A stretch of DNA of 13,163 nt from assembly GCA_934675045.1 (NCBI GenBank), contig CAKUPI010000025.1:1-13163 (forward strand), in the 5' to 3' direction. This DNA is from an uncultured Eubacteriales bacterium (GTDB taxonomy: Bacteria; Bacillota; Clostridia; Oscillospirales; Butyricicoccaceae). Numbering within the stretch: the stretch's first letter is position 1; each line of letters starts with the position of its first letter. A program made the position numbers and the translations under genes. This document shows, piece by piece, positions 1 to 6,329 of the stretch. The notes under the pieces are model-generated. The model made no database searches, was not told the DNA's origin, and saw only the letters and a list, made by a program, of their open reading frames with translations.

Positions 1-968
1 ATGCCTTTCTGCCCTTTGTCGAGCGCGGGAGCATCACGCTCATCGGCGCCACGACGGAAAACCCCTCCTTCGAGGTCAACGCCGCCCTTTTGTCGCGCTG
101 CAAGGTCTTTGTGCTGCACGGGCTGACCGAGGACAACCTGCTGGAGCTGCTGCGCCGCGCCCTGCGCGACGAACGCGGCTTCGGAGCGCAGCGCGTCGAC
201 ATGGAGGAAGAGCTTTTGCGCGCCGTCGCCCGGTTTGCCTCCGGCGACGCCCGTTCGGCGCTGTCCACGCTCGAAATGGCCGTCTTAAACGGCGAAAAAA
301 AGCCGGACGGCAGTGTGGCCGTCACGGCGGAGACGCTGGAGCAGTGTATTTCGCGCCGTTCGCTGCTGTACGACAAAAGCGGCGAGGAGCACTATAATCT
401 GATTTCCGCCCTGCACAAGTCGATGCGCAACAGCGACCCCGATGCCGCCGTTTACTGGCTGGCGCGCATGCTGGAGGCGGGTGAGGACCCGCTGTACATC
501 GCGCGGCGGCTGATCCGCTTTGCCAGCGAGGACGTCGGGCTGGCCGACGTCCGGGCGGTTACGCTGTGCGTCTCGGTGTACCAGGCCTGTCATTTTATCG
601 GTATGCCCGAATGTTCGGTCCACTTGACGCAGGCCGTCGTCTATCTGTCGCTGGCCCCCAAGTCCAATTCGCTGTACAGAGCCTACGAAAAGGCCAAAAA
701 GGACGCGCTGACCCAGCTCAACGAGCCGGTGCCGCTCGTCATCCGCAACGCGCCGACCGACCTGATGCGAAAGCTCGGCTACGGCGAGGGGTACCAGTAC
801 GCCCACGACGCCGCGGACAGGCTGACCGACATGCAGTGCCTGCCCGACTCGCTGCAAGGGAGCCGGTATTACCTTCCGACCGAGCAGGGCGGCGAGGCGC
901 GCTGCAAGGCGCGGCTGGAGCAGATTGCGGAGTGGAAGCGGGCGCACCAGAAGAAAGAGGAGCGGTGA
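1..968 (+). CDS. rarA: Replication-associated recombination protein A (RarA/MgsA), 5' end missing
   Basis: This is the C-terminal three quarters of RarA, an AAA+ ATPase of the clamp-loader clade that acts at stalled or single-stranded replication forks. The reading frame is open from base 3 (about 321 residues; the whole family is about 420-450), so the Walker A region lies upstream of the window. The first visible residues, AFLPFVERGSITLIGATTEN followed by PSFEVNAALLSRC, are the sensor-1 and arginine-finger region typical of RarA. The later segment YDKSGEEHYNLISALHKSMR and then DPDAAVYWLARMLEAGEDP is the conserved tetramerisation and C-terminal domain signature. The track-style ATG at 90 lies inside the conserved domain and is not the start. 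The gene ends in a lysine- and arginine-rich tail. It has no evident functional link to the selenium genes that follow. The identification is firm. Confidence 0.95.
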   Translation, partial: AFLPFVERGSITLIGATTENPSFEVNAALLSRCKVFVLHGLTEDNLLELLRRALRDERGFGAQRVDMEEELLRAVARFASGDARSALSTLEMAVLNGEKKPDGSVAVTAETLEQCISRRSLLYDKSGEEHYNLISALHKSMRNSDPDAAVYWLARMLEAGEDPLYIARRLIRFASEDVGLADVRAVTLCVSVYQACHFIGMPECSVHLTQAVVYLSLAPKSNSLYRAYEKAKKDALTQLNEPVPLVIRNAPTDLMRKLGYGEGYQYAHDAADRLTDMQCLPDSLQGSRYYLPTEQGGEARCKARLEQIAEWKRAHQKKEER

Positions 969-977
969 AGCCCGCTG

Positions 978-997
978 CCGCGGCGCAAAAGCCGCGG
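978..997 (+). repeat. GC-rich inverted repeat after rarA
   Basis: CCGCGGC (978-984) pairs with GCCGCGG (991-997) around a six-base loop, GCAAAA. It starts ten bases after the rarA stop. There is no T-run behind it on the plus strand, so it is at best a weak or factor-assisted terminator or an mRNA-end stabiliser. Its right arm lies within a 14-base direct repeat, AAAAGCCGCGGGGA, found at 987-1000 and again at 1020-1033. Confidence 0.5.
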
Positions 998-1016
998 GGA
1001 GCGGGGACTGCCTCGG

Positions 1017-1046
1017 TATAAAAGCCGCGGGGACAGGCCCCGGCGG
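1017..1046 (-). terminator. Candidate terminator of the lysR gene
   Basis: Read on the minus strand just past the lysR stop, CCGCCGGGG pairs with CCCCGCGG (one bulged base) around a CCTGT loop and is followed by CTTTTATA. This is a short but plausible Rho-independent terminator. The element between the converging rarA and lysR genes is otherwise only GC-rich spacer. Confidence 0.5.
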
Positions 1047-1052
1047 GGCGGG

Positions 1053-1976
1053 CTATTCCTGCGCCGCCCCGGCCTGCGCGGAAACGCCGTAGCGCGCCCG
1101 GATTTCGCGGACAAAGACCTCGGCCGGGGGCGAGAGCGGGCGCTTTTTGTGGTAGACCAGGTAAAAGTTGCGCTGCGGGTGGGTGCTTTTCACCGGCAAT
1201 TGCAGAAGGTCGCCGGAGGTGAGAAAATCCTCGGCCGCCAGACGGGAGAGCACCGAGACGCCCAGCCCGTTTTTGACCGCCTGCTTGATGCTTTCGGTGC
1301 TTTGCAGCTGGGCCACAGTGTGCAGGTTTTTGGGGTCGACGCCGGCGCCCAGCAGGAACTCCTCGGACTCGCGCCGGGTGCCCGACCCGCTTTCGCGCAC
1401 GATAAAGGGCAGCGTGCGCAGCGACGCGGGCGTCATGGCGTCCATCGAGCGGTAGGCGGGGGTGTTGGGGGCGATGAGCACCAGCTGGTCGGCCAGAAAC
1501 GGCTCAAAGGCGCAGGCGCCGCGGTCGGGGGCGGTGCCCGTCATGCCGACCTCGGCCTCCATGTCGACGATGCGCTTGACCACCTCGACGCTGTCATACT
1601 GCCGCACCGAAAAGAAAACCTTGGGGTATTTTTCCACCAGATCGGGCAGGATGTCGGGCAGAATGTACTGCGACGGCACGGTCGAGGCGGCGATGTCCAG
1701 CTCGCCGCGGATCTCGGTGGCGTAGCTCTGCACCTCCAAAACGGCGCGGTCGCGCAGCCGCAGCATTTCAAGGGCGTGCTGGTAAAAAATCCGTCCGGCC
1801 GCCGAGGGGTAGACCTCTTTGGTGGAGCGGACGACCAGACACACGCCCAGCTCGTTTTCCAGCGAGCTGATGTGGGCGCTGATGGTCGGCTGCGACAGAT
1901 AAATGGCCTCAGCCGCTTTGGAAAAGCTCTTGTGGCGGATGACGTTGACAAAAGCTTCGACTTGTTTGAAATGCAT
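1053..1976 (-). CDS. LysR-family transcriptional regulator, probably selenium-associated
   Basis: A 307-aa LysR-type regulator. Residues 1-60 (MHFKQVEAFVNVIRHKSFSK, then AAEAIYLSQPTISAHISSLE) form the N-terminal winged helix-turn-helix. Residues from about 90 to 295 form the periplasmic-binding-protein-like effector domain. I start it at 1976 because AAAGGAG lies seven bases before this ATG and the LysR domain begins exactly here; a longer reading to 2141 would add an unrelated 55 residues running into the selD promoter. It is divergent from selD, with 109 bp between the start codons. The N-terminal sequence resembles the LysR proteins that NCBI models call selenium metabolism-associated (recalled, not searched). 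Probable targets are selD and the desulfurase/yedE promoters, and the effector is unknown. The LysR assignment is firm; the selenium role rests on context. Confidence 0.9.
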   Translation of the reverse strand: MHFKQVEAFVNVIRHKSFSKAAEAIYLSQPTISAHISSLENELGVCLVVRSTKEVYPSAAGRIFYQHALEMLRLRDRAVLEVQSYATEIRGELDIAASTVPSQYILPDILPDLVEKYPKVFFSVRQYDSVEVVKRIVDMEAEVGMTGTAPDRGACAFEPFLADQLVLIAPNTPAYRSMDAMTPASLRTLPFIVRESGSGTRRESEEFLLGAGVDPKNLHTVAQLQSTESIKQAVKNGLGVSVLSRLAAEDFLTSGDLLQLPVKSTHPQRNFYLVYHKKRPLSPPAEVFVREIRARYGVSAQAGAAQE

Positions 1977-2006
1977 GGCGTTTCTCCTTTGCAGACCGTT
2001 GAACTC

Positions 2007-2035
2007 TTGCGTTTTGTGAAGGAATGCGGTATGAT
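2007..2035 (+). promoter_or_regulatory. Predicted sigma-A promoter of selD
   Basis: TTGCGT (2007-2012), a 17-base spacer and TATGAT (2030-2035) give a good vegetative promoter. Transcription would begin near 2042, leaving a leader of about 44 bases. Within that leader is the perfect inverted repeat CGGAA-GAT-TTCCG (2044-2056), which could be an operator for the divergent LysR protein. GGAGGG at 2073-2078 lies seven bases before the selD ATG. Confidence 0.65.
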
Positions 2036-2085
2036 GATGTGTACGGAAGATTTCCGACAAACAGACAGAAACGGAGGGCTGTGCG

Positions 2086-3123
2086 ATGGCGGAAAAAAAG
2101 CGGCTGACGCAGATGGCCAAGGCGGGCGGCTGAGGCGCCAAAATAGGACCGGGGGTCCTGAGCGAAATACTGTCGGGCCTGCCCCGCCTGCAGGATGAAC
2201 GGCTGATCGTCGGCTTTGATTCGAGCGACGACGCCGCCGTCTATCTGGTGCGCGACGACCTGGCCGCCATTCACACCGTTGACTTTTTCCCGCCCATTGT
2301 CGACGATCCCTATGCCTTCGGGCAAATCGCCGCAGCCAACTCCTTAAGCGACGTATATGCGATGGGGGGCCAGCCCTGTCTGGCCATGAACCTCATCTGC
2401 TTCCCCTCCTGCCTCGATTTGCAGGTCGTGCGCGCCATTTTGGAGGGCGGCGCCGACAAGGTGCGCGAGGCGGGCGCCGTCATCGCCGGCGGGCATTCCA
2501 TCGAGGACAGCGAGCCCAAGTACGGGCTGTGCGTTACGGGCTATGCGCACCCGCGCGACATTCTGCGCAACGACCGCGCCAGGGCGGGCGACAAGCTCAT
2601 TCTGACCAAGCCGCTGGGCACCGGCATTCTGACGACGGCCGCCATGGCCGACCTGCTCGACGAAAAGCAGACGGGCGAAATGATCCGGCTGATGGCCATG
2701 CTCAACCGCGGCGCGCAGCGCGCCATGATGCCCGAGCGCCCGAGCGCCTGCACCGACATCACCGGCTTCGGCTTCCTTGGGCACATCTGCGAGCTGGCGC
2801 GGGGCAGCGGCCTTTCGGTCGTCATCGACTCAAGGAGCGTGCCCATTCTGCCCGGGGTGCTCGAGCTGGCGAGCGACGGCATTATTCCGGCGGGCGCCTA
2901 CCGCAACATGAGCTTTGTGGAGGACGAGGTTTCCATCGCCGCCGGCGTGCCGCAGGAGCGGGCCGACGTGCTCTACGACCCGCAGACGTCGGGCGGGCTG
3001 CTCATCGCCGTGCCCGGGGAACGGGCCGGCGAGCTGATGCGCCGGCTGGAGGCGGAAAACGTGCCCGCCGCGCTGGTCGGCGAGGTGCGTGACAAGGGCG
3101 AAAAGGCCGTCACGGTTCTGTGA
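2086..3123 (+). CDS. selD: Selenide, water dikinase (selenophosphate synthetase), a selenoprotein with Sec16
   Basis: SelD converts selenide and ATP into selenophosphate, AMP and phosphate; selenophosphate is the selenium donor for selenocysteine and selenouridine. Reading from ATG 2086 gives MAEKKRLTQMAKAGG, then UGA (2131-2133), then GAKIGPGVLSEIL. The UGA falls exactly where Escherichia coli SelD has catalytic Cys17 (GAGCGCKISP), and Lys19 here matches E. coli Lys20. The full product is 345 residues, the usual family length (E. coli 347); a start after the UGA would lose the flexible catalytic loop. Other family marks are DDAAV (48-52, metal/nucleotide binding), TVDFFPPIVDDPY, SDVYAMGG, GGHSIEDSEPKYGL, TDITGFGFLGH and DPQTSGGLL. 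A SECIS-like hairpin follows the UGA. The start is set by GGAGGG at seven bases. The gene is monocistronic, bounded by a terminator. Recoding is inferred from sequence but strongly supported. Confidence 0.93.
2131..2160 (+). promoter_or_regulatory. Selenocysteine UGA and bacterial SECIS-like hairpin in selD
   Basis: After the UGA (2131-2133) the coding strand contains AGGACC (2145-2150), a GGG loop (2151-2153) and GGTCCT (2154-2159). This is a perfect six-pair stem that a T-G wobble at 2144/2160 extends by one. The apical loop starts 17 bases after the UGA and begins with G. Both properties agree with the bacterial SECIS consensus recognised by the elongation factor SelB, as I recall it (loop roughly 16-37 bases from the UGA, G in the first two loop positions). 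Confidence 0.75.
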
Positions 3124-3130
3124 CACCGAA

Positions 3131-3159
3131 AAAGGATGCTCTGCGGAGCGTCCTTTTTT
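3131..3159. terminator. Bidirectional terminator between selD and the desulfurase gene
   Basis: AAAGGATGCTC pairs with GAGCGTCCTTT over 11 pairs (one T-G wobble) around a TGCG loop at 3142-3145. It is followed by a T-run at 3154-3159 on the plus strand and, by symmetry, preceded by an A-run that serves the minus strand. It lies eight bases after the selD stop and overlaps the end of the converging desulfurase gene. Confidence 0.85.
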
Positions 3160-4309
3160 ATTTTGCCGTGATTTCGCGCAGCGCCTCGAGACAGGCGTCA
3201 ACCTCCTGCTCGGTGTTGCCGTAGCCGAAGGAAAAGCGCACCGTGCCCTGCGGGAAGGTGCCGAGGGTCCTGTGGGCGCGCGGCGCGCAGTGCAGGCCGC
3301 AGCGCGTCATGACGCCGTATTGGCTGTCCAGCGTGTACGAGACGGTGGCGTTGTCCAGCTCGCCGAAATCCAGCGAGACGATAGGGGCGCGGTTTTGCAC
3401 GTCGGGCAGGCCGACAACGCGGGTGTGGGGCAGCGAAAGCGCGCCCTCCAGAAACCGGGCGGTCAGGCGCAAATCGTGGGCGCGCAGCGCGTCGATGCCG
3501 GTTTTCTGCAAAAACCGAAGGGCCGTGTGCAGCCCGATGATGCCGGGCAGGTTGAGGGTGCCCGGCTCAAAACGGTCGGGCAAAAAGGGCGGCACCTCTT
3601 CGCTGTCGGACATGCTGCCCGTCCCGCCGCTGACCAGCGGTTCGATTTCGGCGGCGAAGTCGGGGCGCACAATCATGCCGCCGATGCCCTGCGGGCCCAA
3701 AAGGCTCTTGTGGCCGGTAAAGGTCAGCGCGTCGATGTGCAGATCGTCCATGGACAGGGGGAAGAGGCCGGCGGCCTGCGCGCTGTCGAGAATGAAGCGC
3801 ACGCCGCGGCGCGCACATATTTCGGCGGCCTCGGCGACCGGCAGGTGGGTGCCGCAGACGTTGGAGGCGGCCGTCATTACGACGGCGCGGGTGGCGGGGG
3901 TGATAAGGGCCTCGATTTTTTCCGGGTCGAGCAGGCCGCGCGCGTCGGCCTGCGCCGCGTCAAAGCGCACGCCCGCCTTGGCCAGCTGGCCGAGCGGGCG
4001 CAGGACGGCGTTGTGCTCCATCGAGGTGGTGACCACGTGATCCCCCGGCCGGAGCCAGCCCTTGAGAATCATGTTGAGGGCATAGGTGACGCTCGGGGTG
4101 AAAACGGCGTTTTTGCATTCGCCGGAAAAACCGAAAAGCTGCGTCAGCATTTCCCGCGTTTCAAAAACAGAGCCGGCCACCTCGTAGGCGCCGGCATATC
4201 CGCCGCGGTTGATGTTGAAGGCCCCTTGGCGGATGAGATCGCCGACGGCTTCGGCCACGCCGGGCGCCTTGGGAAAGGACGTGCTGCCGTTATCAAAATA
4301 AATGGCCAT
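3158..4309 (-). CDS. Cysteine desulfurase / selenocysteine lyase-like PLP enzyme
   Basis: A class-V aminotransferase-fold enzyme that removes sulfur from cysteine, or selenium from selenocysteine, as an enzyme-bound persulfide or perselenide. Residues (383-aa numbering) show the fold in order: [13 protein letters not shown] near the start, [18 protein letters not shown] at 175-181 (Asp contacts the PLP pyridine nitrogen), and [12 protein letters not shown] with the Schiff-base lysine at 201. [13 protein letters not shown] near 336-348 holds the catalytic-loop cysteine (Cys341) plus an extra Cys337. It belongs to the short IscS/SufS-like group often found beside selD and yedE. I choose the second ATG (4309) because AGAGAGG lies eight bases before it and only two before the alternative at 4315. 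It converges on selD and diverges from yedE. Supplying selenium to SelD is a reasonable role but not shown; substrate preference cannot be read from sequence. Confidence 0.88.
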   Translation of the reverse strand: MAIYFDNGSTSFPKAPGVAEAVGDLIRQGAFNINRGGYAGAYEVAGSVFETREMLTQLFGFSGECKNAVFTPSVTYALNMILKGWLRPGDHVVTTSMEHNAVLRPLGQLAKAGVRFDAAQADARGLLDPEKIEALITPATRAVVMTAASNVCGTHLPVAEAAEICARRGVRFILDSAQAAGLFPLSMDDLHIDALTFTGHKSLLGPQGIGGMIVRPDFAAEIEPLVSGGTGSMSDSEEVPPFLPDRFEPGTLNLPGIIGLHTALRFLQKTGIDALRAHDLRLTARFLEGALSLPHTRVVGLPDVQNRAPIVSLDFGELDNATVSYTLDSQYGVMTRCGLHCAPRAHRTLGTFPQGTVRFSFGYGNTEQEVDACLEALREITAK

Positions 4310-4315
4310 AAACAT

Positions 4316-4440
4316 TGCCTCTCTTTATTTATAATTATAATACAGCTAATAAACAAATTGTATCAGAACGGGCAATATATTTCTATATATATCGAAAAAA
4401 ACGATAAGTAAAAAAGGATAAATCGATAAAAAGTATTGTA
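4316..4440. promoter_or_regulatory. AT-rich divergent promoter/operator island between desulfurase and yedE
   Basis: This stretch is very AT-rich within GC-rich DNA and must hold the minus-strand promoter of the desulfurase. TATAAT can be read on the minus strand at 4339-4334, with only a poor -35. The element ATC-N9-GAT (4391-4405), inside the inverted repeat TATCG-N7-CGATA (4390-4406), has the T-N11-A spacing of a LysR box. A second CGATA follows at 4424-4428. These are candidate operators for the LysR protein at 1053-1976. Confidence 0.45.
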
Positions 4441-4465
4441 CTTTTCCGCGTAACTTGGTTACAAT
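4436..4465 (+). promoter_or_regulatory. Predicted promoter of the yedE operon
   Basis: TTGTAC (4436-4441), an 18-base spacer and TACAAT (4460-4465) resemble a sigma-A promoter. Transcription would start near 4472, giving a structured leader of about 79 bases before the yedE start. Confidence 0.6.
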
Positions 4466-4482
4466 GCAAGGTGAAGCATAAT

Positions 4483-4533
4483 GGCCGCCGGAGGGCGGCC
4501 GTGAAAAAAGAAAATGCGGCCGGGGTTGGCCGC
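4483..4533 (+). promoter_or_regulatory. Structured leader of yedE with interchangeable hairpin arms
   Basis: Hairpin 1 is GGCCGCC/GGCGGCC (4483-4489 with 4494-4500). Hairpin 2 is GCGGCC/GGCCGC (4516-4521 with 4528-4533). Because the arms share the same core, arm 1 can also pair with arm 3 and arm 2 with arm 4. Neither hairpin has a T-run, so if the leader is regulatory it would act on translation or RNA stability. A possible 17-codon reading frame, GTG 4501 to TGA 4552-4554, follows GGAGGG and overlaps the yedE start as ATGA. Confidence 0.4.
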
Positions 4534-4550
4534 GGAAAAGGGGAGTACTT

Positions 4551-5621
4551 ATGAAAAAAAAGCAAACCCTGCTTATGGTGCTGACCGGACTTTTCATCGG
4601 TGCGATTTCCGTCGTGCTGGTCAAGTGCGGCAACCCGGGCAACATGGGCTTCTGCATCGCCTGCTTCCTGCGTGACACGGCGGGCGCTCTGGGCCTGCAC
4701 CGCGCCGAAGTGGTGCAGTACGCCCGTCCGGAGATCGTCGGCCTGGTGCTGGGCGCCTTTATCATGGCCATCGCCGGCAAAGAGTTCAAGGCGCGCGGCG
4801 GTTCCTCGCCCGTGACCCGCTTTGTGCTCGGCTTCTTTGTCATGGTCGGCGCACTGATGTTCCTCGGCTGCCCGCTGCGCATGGTCCTGCGCATCGCCGG
4901 CGGCGACCTCAACGCCATCGTCGGACTGGTCGGCTTTGCCGCCGGTATCCTTGTCGGCGTCGTCTTTCTCAAAAAGGGCTTCAGCCTGAAAAAATCCCAG
5001 CCGCAGTCCAGGCTTGAGGGCGCTTTGATGCCCGTTATTTCGGTCGCCGTGCTGGTGCTGCTCGTCGCCATTCCCTCGGTGCTCATCTTCAGCGAAAAAG
5101 GCCCCGGCTCCATGCGCGCGCCCATCTGGCTGGCGCTGATCGCCGGACTGGTCGTGGGCGCTCTGGCGCAGAAAACCCGCCTGTGCATGGTCGGCGGCCT
5201 GCGCGACGCCTTCCTGTTCCGTGACTTCCACCTGCTGTACGGCTTTTTGGCCATCATCGCCGCCGCGCTGATCGGCAACCTGATCGTCGGCCAGTTCCAC
5301 CTCGGCTTTGTCATCGACGCCGAGACGGCGCAGCCCATTGCCCACACCGACGGCCTGTGGAACTTCATCGGCATGACGCTGACCGGCTTCGGCTCGGTGC
5401 TGCTGGGCGGCTGCCCGCTGCGTCAGCTCATTCTGGCCGGCAGCGGCCAGAGCGACAGCTCGGTCGCCGTGCTCGGCATGGTGGTGGGCGCCGCGTTCTG
5501 CCACAACTTCTCGCTTGCTTCTTCGGGCGCCGGCCCGACCCTGAACGGAAAAATCGCCGTTGTGCTCGGCCTTGTGGTCTGCGCAGCCATCGGATTTTTC
5601 AACTGCCAGAAGTCGGAATAA
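4551..5621 (+). CDS. yedE: YedE-related selenium metabolism membrane protein
   Basis: A 356-aa polytopic inner-membrane protein of the YeeE/YedE family, which moves or handles reduced sulfur or selenium species. It is built from two related halves, each with the signature GCPLR (106-110 and 287-291). The first half also has the cysteine cluster KCGNPGNMGFCIACFLRD (Cys26, 35, 38), and the second half has RLCMVGG (Cys212). Hydrophobic segments fill most of the length, in line with roughly nine to ten membrane passes. The ATG at 4551 follows GGGGAG by five bases. It is the first gene of an operon with the TusA-like gene (15 bases downstream) and the DUF3343 gene. YedE proteins beside SelD are named selenium-metabolism proteins in family models (recalled). 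Selenium uptake is an inference; thiosulfate transport by YeeE relatives is the alternative. Confidence 0.88.
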   Translation: MKKKQTLLMVLTGLFIGAISVVLVKCGNPGNMGFCIACFLRDTAGALGLHRAEVVQYARPEIVGLVLGAFIMAIAGKEFKARGGSSPVTRFVLGFFVMVGALMFLGCPLRMVLRIAGGDLNAIVGLVGFAAGILVGVVFLKKGFSLKKSQPQSRLEGALMPVISVAVLVLLVAIPSVLIFSEKGPGSMRAPIWLALIAGLVVGALAQKTRLCMVGGLRDAFLFRDFHLLYGFLAIIAAALIGNLIVGQFHLGFVIDAETAQPIAHTDGLWNFIGMTLTGFGSVLLGGCPLRQLILAGSGQSDSSVAVLGMVVGAAFCHNFSLASSGAGPTLNGKIAVVLGLVVCAAIGFFNCQKSE

Positions 5622-5636
5622 AAAGGAGGGTGCAGC

Positions 5637-5837
5637 ATGAATCAGATTGACGCCAGAGGCTATTCCTGCCCCGAGCCGGTTTTGATGACAAAGCGCGCGC
5701 TGCAAAAGGGCCGCCCGCTGACCGTGCTCGTCGACAACACCACCGCTGTGCAGAACATCACCCGGTTTGCACAAAACCAGAAACTTGTGGTAAAATGTAA
5801 AGAGGTCGGCAGCGACTTTGAGCTGACCATCGAGTAA
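5637..5837 (+). CDS. TusA/SirA-like sulfurtransferase-type protein (YedF N-terminal domain only)
   Basis: A 66-aa TusA-like protein. It opens with NQIDARGYSCPEPVLMTKRA, which carries the family's CPxP motif with the carrier cysteine at residue 11, and it continues with the expected beta-alpha pattern (LTVLVDNTTAVQNITRFAQN). TusA-type cysteines carry sulfur as a persulfide; in selenium clusters the carried atom is proposed to be selenium. Selenium-cluster YedF proteins are usually about 200 aa, with this domain followed by a DsrE-like domain. Here the frame stops cleanly after the first domain and only 45 bases separate it from the next gene, so the second domain is absent rather than broken. 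GGAGGG is six bases before the ATG. It is co-transcribed with yedE. The fold assignment is firm; the selenium role comes from context. Confidence 0.87.
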   Translation: MNQIDARGYSCPEPVLMTKRALQKGRPLTVLVDNTTAVQNITRFAQNQKLVVKCKEVGSDFELTIE

Positions 5838-5841
5838 ACGT

Positions 5842-5876
5842 GCAGGCGGGCCGTTCCCCCGCTCTGCAAGGGGGAG
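5842..5876 (+). promoter_or_regulatory. Alternative RNA structures around the DUF3343 ribosome binding site
   Basis: Structure A is a nine-pair hairpin, GCAGGCGGG (5842-5850) with CCCGC-T-CTGC (5858-5867, one bulged T), that leaves the Shine-Dalgarno GGGGAG (5871-5876) free. Structure B pairs TCCCCC (5855-5860) with GGGGGA (5870-5875) and hides it. The two share bases and cannot coexist. Whether this regulates the third gene of the operon is inference. Confidence 0.4.
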
Positions 5877-5882
5877 AGGCCT

Positions 5883-6119
5883 GTGAGCATGATAGCGACC
5901 TTCCACACCCATTTCGGGGCCATGAGCTTTCAGAAAAAGCTGGAAAAGGGCGGCCGAAAGGCCGGTATGATGCCGGTGCCGCGCGCGCTCAGCGCGTCGT
6001 GCGGGGTGTGCGTTCGGTTTGAGGGATCGTTTGAACCGTCGATGACGGTGCCCGATCTCGAGGCTGTTTACTGCGAGACAGCGGACGGCTACCGGCTGGA
6101 ATATCAGCAGGAAGAATAA
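5883..6119 (+). CDS. DUF3343 putative Se/S carrier protein
   Basis: A 78-aa protein of the DUF3343 family, recognised from IATFHTHFGAMSFQKKLEKG, MMPVPRALSASCGVCVRFEG and the short acidic C-terminus. The conserved CxxC (Cys40 and Cys43 counted from the GTG) is the likely chalcogen-binding site; NCBI calls relatives putative Se/S carrier-like proteins (recalled). I use GTG 5883 because GGGGAG lies six bases before it; ATG 5889, two codons on, is the alternative at twelve bases. It is the last gene of the yedE operon and ends just before a strong terminator. Its place beside YedE and a TusA-like protein points to a small cytoplasmic carrier in selenium trafficking, but no biochemical role is established. 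Confidence 0.87.
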   Translation: MSMIATFHTHFGAMSFQKKLEKGGRKAGMMPVPRALSASCGVCVRFEGSFEPSMTVPDLEAVYCETADGYRLEYQQEE

Positions 6120-6120
6120 G

Positions 6121-6157
6121 AAAAGGGGCTTTTGAGCAATCAAAAGCCTCTTTTTTT
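6121..6157 (+). terminator. Terminator of the yedE-TusA-DUF3343 operon
   Basis: GGGGCTTTTGA (6125-6135) pairs with TCAAAAGCCTC (6140-6150) around a GCAA loop, with flanking A-T pairs and a seven-T run (6151-6157). It begins directly after the DUF3343 stop. This is a textbook Rho-independent terminator closing the selenium island. Confidence 0.92.
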
Positions 6158-6329
6158 GTCCGTTTGGCGGCGCGGCGCGGATTTTGGCCGCAAAAGGCCG
6201 CGAAAGCGCGGCGTAAACCCTCCGCCGCGGGGGAAGCGCCCCGGTTTTTCGCCGTTGGAAATGCAGACGGGGATTTTTTGCGGCGGCGCGGACACAATAA
6301 GAACAGATTTTGCAAAAGAGGTGAAGGCC

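Noticed and set aside
2131..2133. UGA in selD as a nonsense mutation or sequencing error
   Set aside because: It falls exactly at the catalytic Cys/Sec position, both flanks stay in frame and match SelD, and a SECIS-like hairpin follows. Decay would not be expected at that codon.
1149..2198. 349-codon plus-strand open frame over lysR
   Set aside because: Its composition is that of a reverse-strand shadow, and it runs across the selD promoter and ribosome site.
4316..4550. Known riboswitch before yedE
   Set aside because: I could not match the leader to any riboswitch consensus I know, and there is no terminator stem with a T-run.
4383..6143. 586-codon minus-strand open frame opposite yedE
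   Set aside because: It is histidine-, glutamine- and alanine-rich low-quality sequence, the typical antisense shadow of a GC-rich gene, with no ribosome site. The plus strand carries three clear families.
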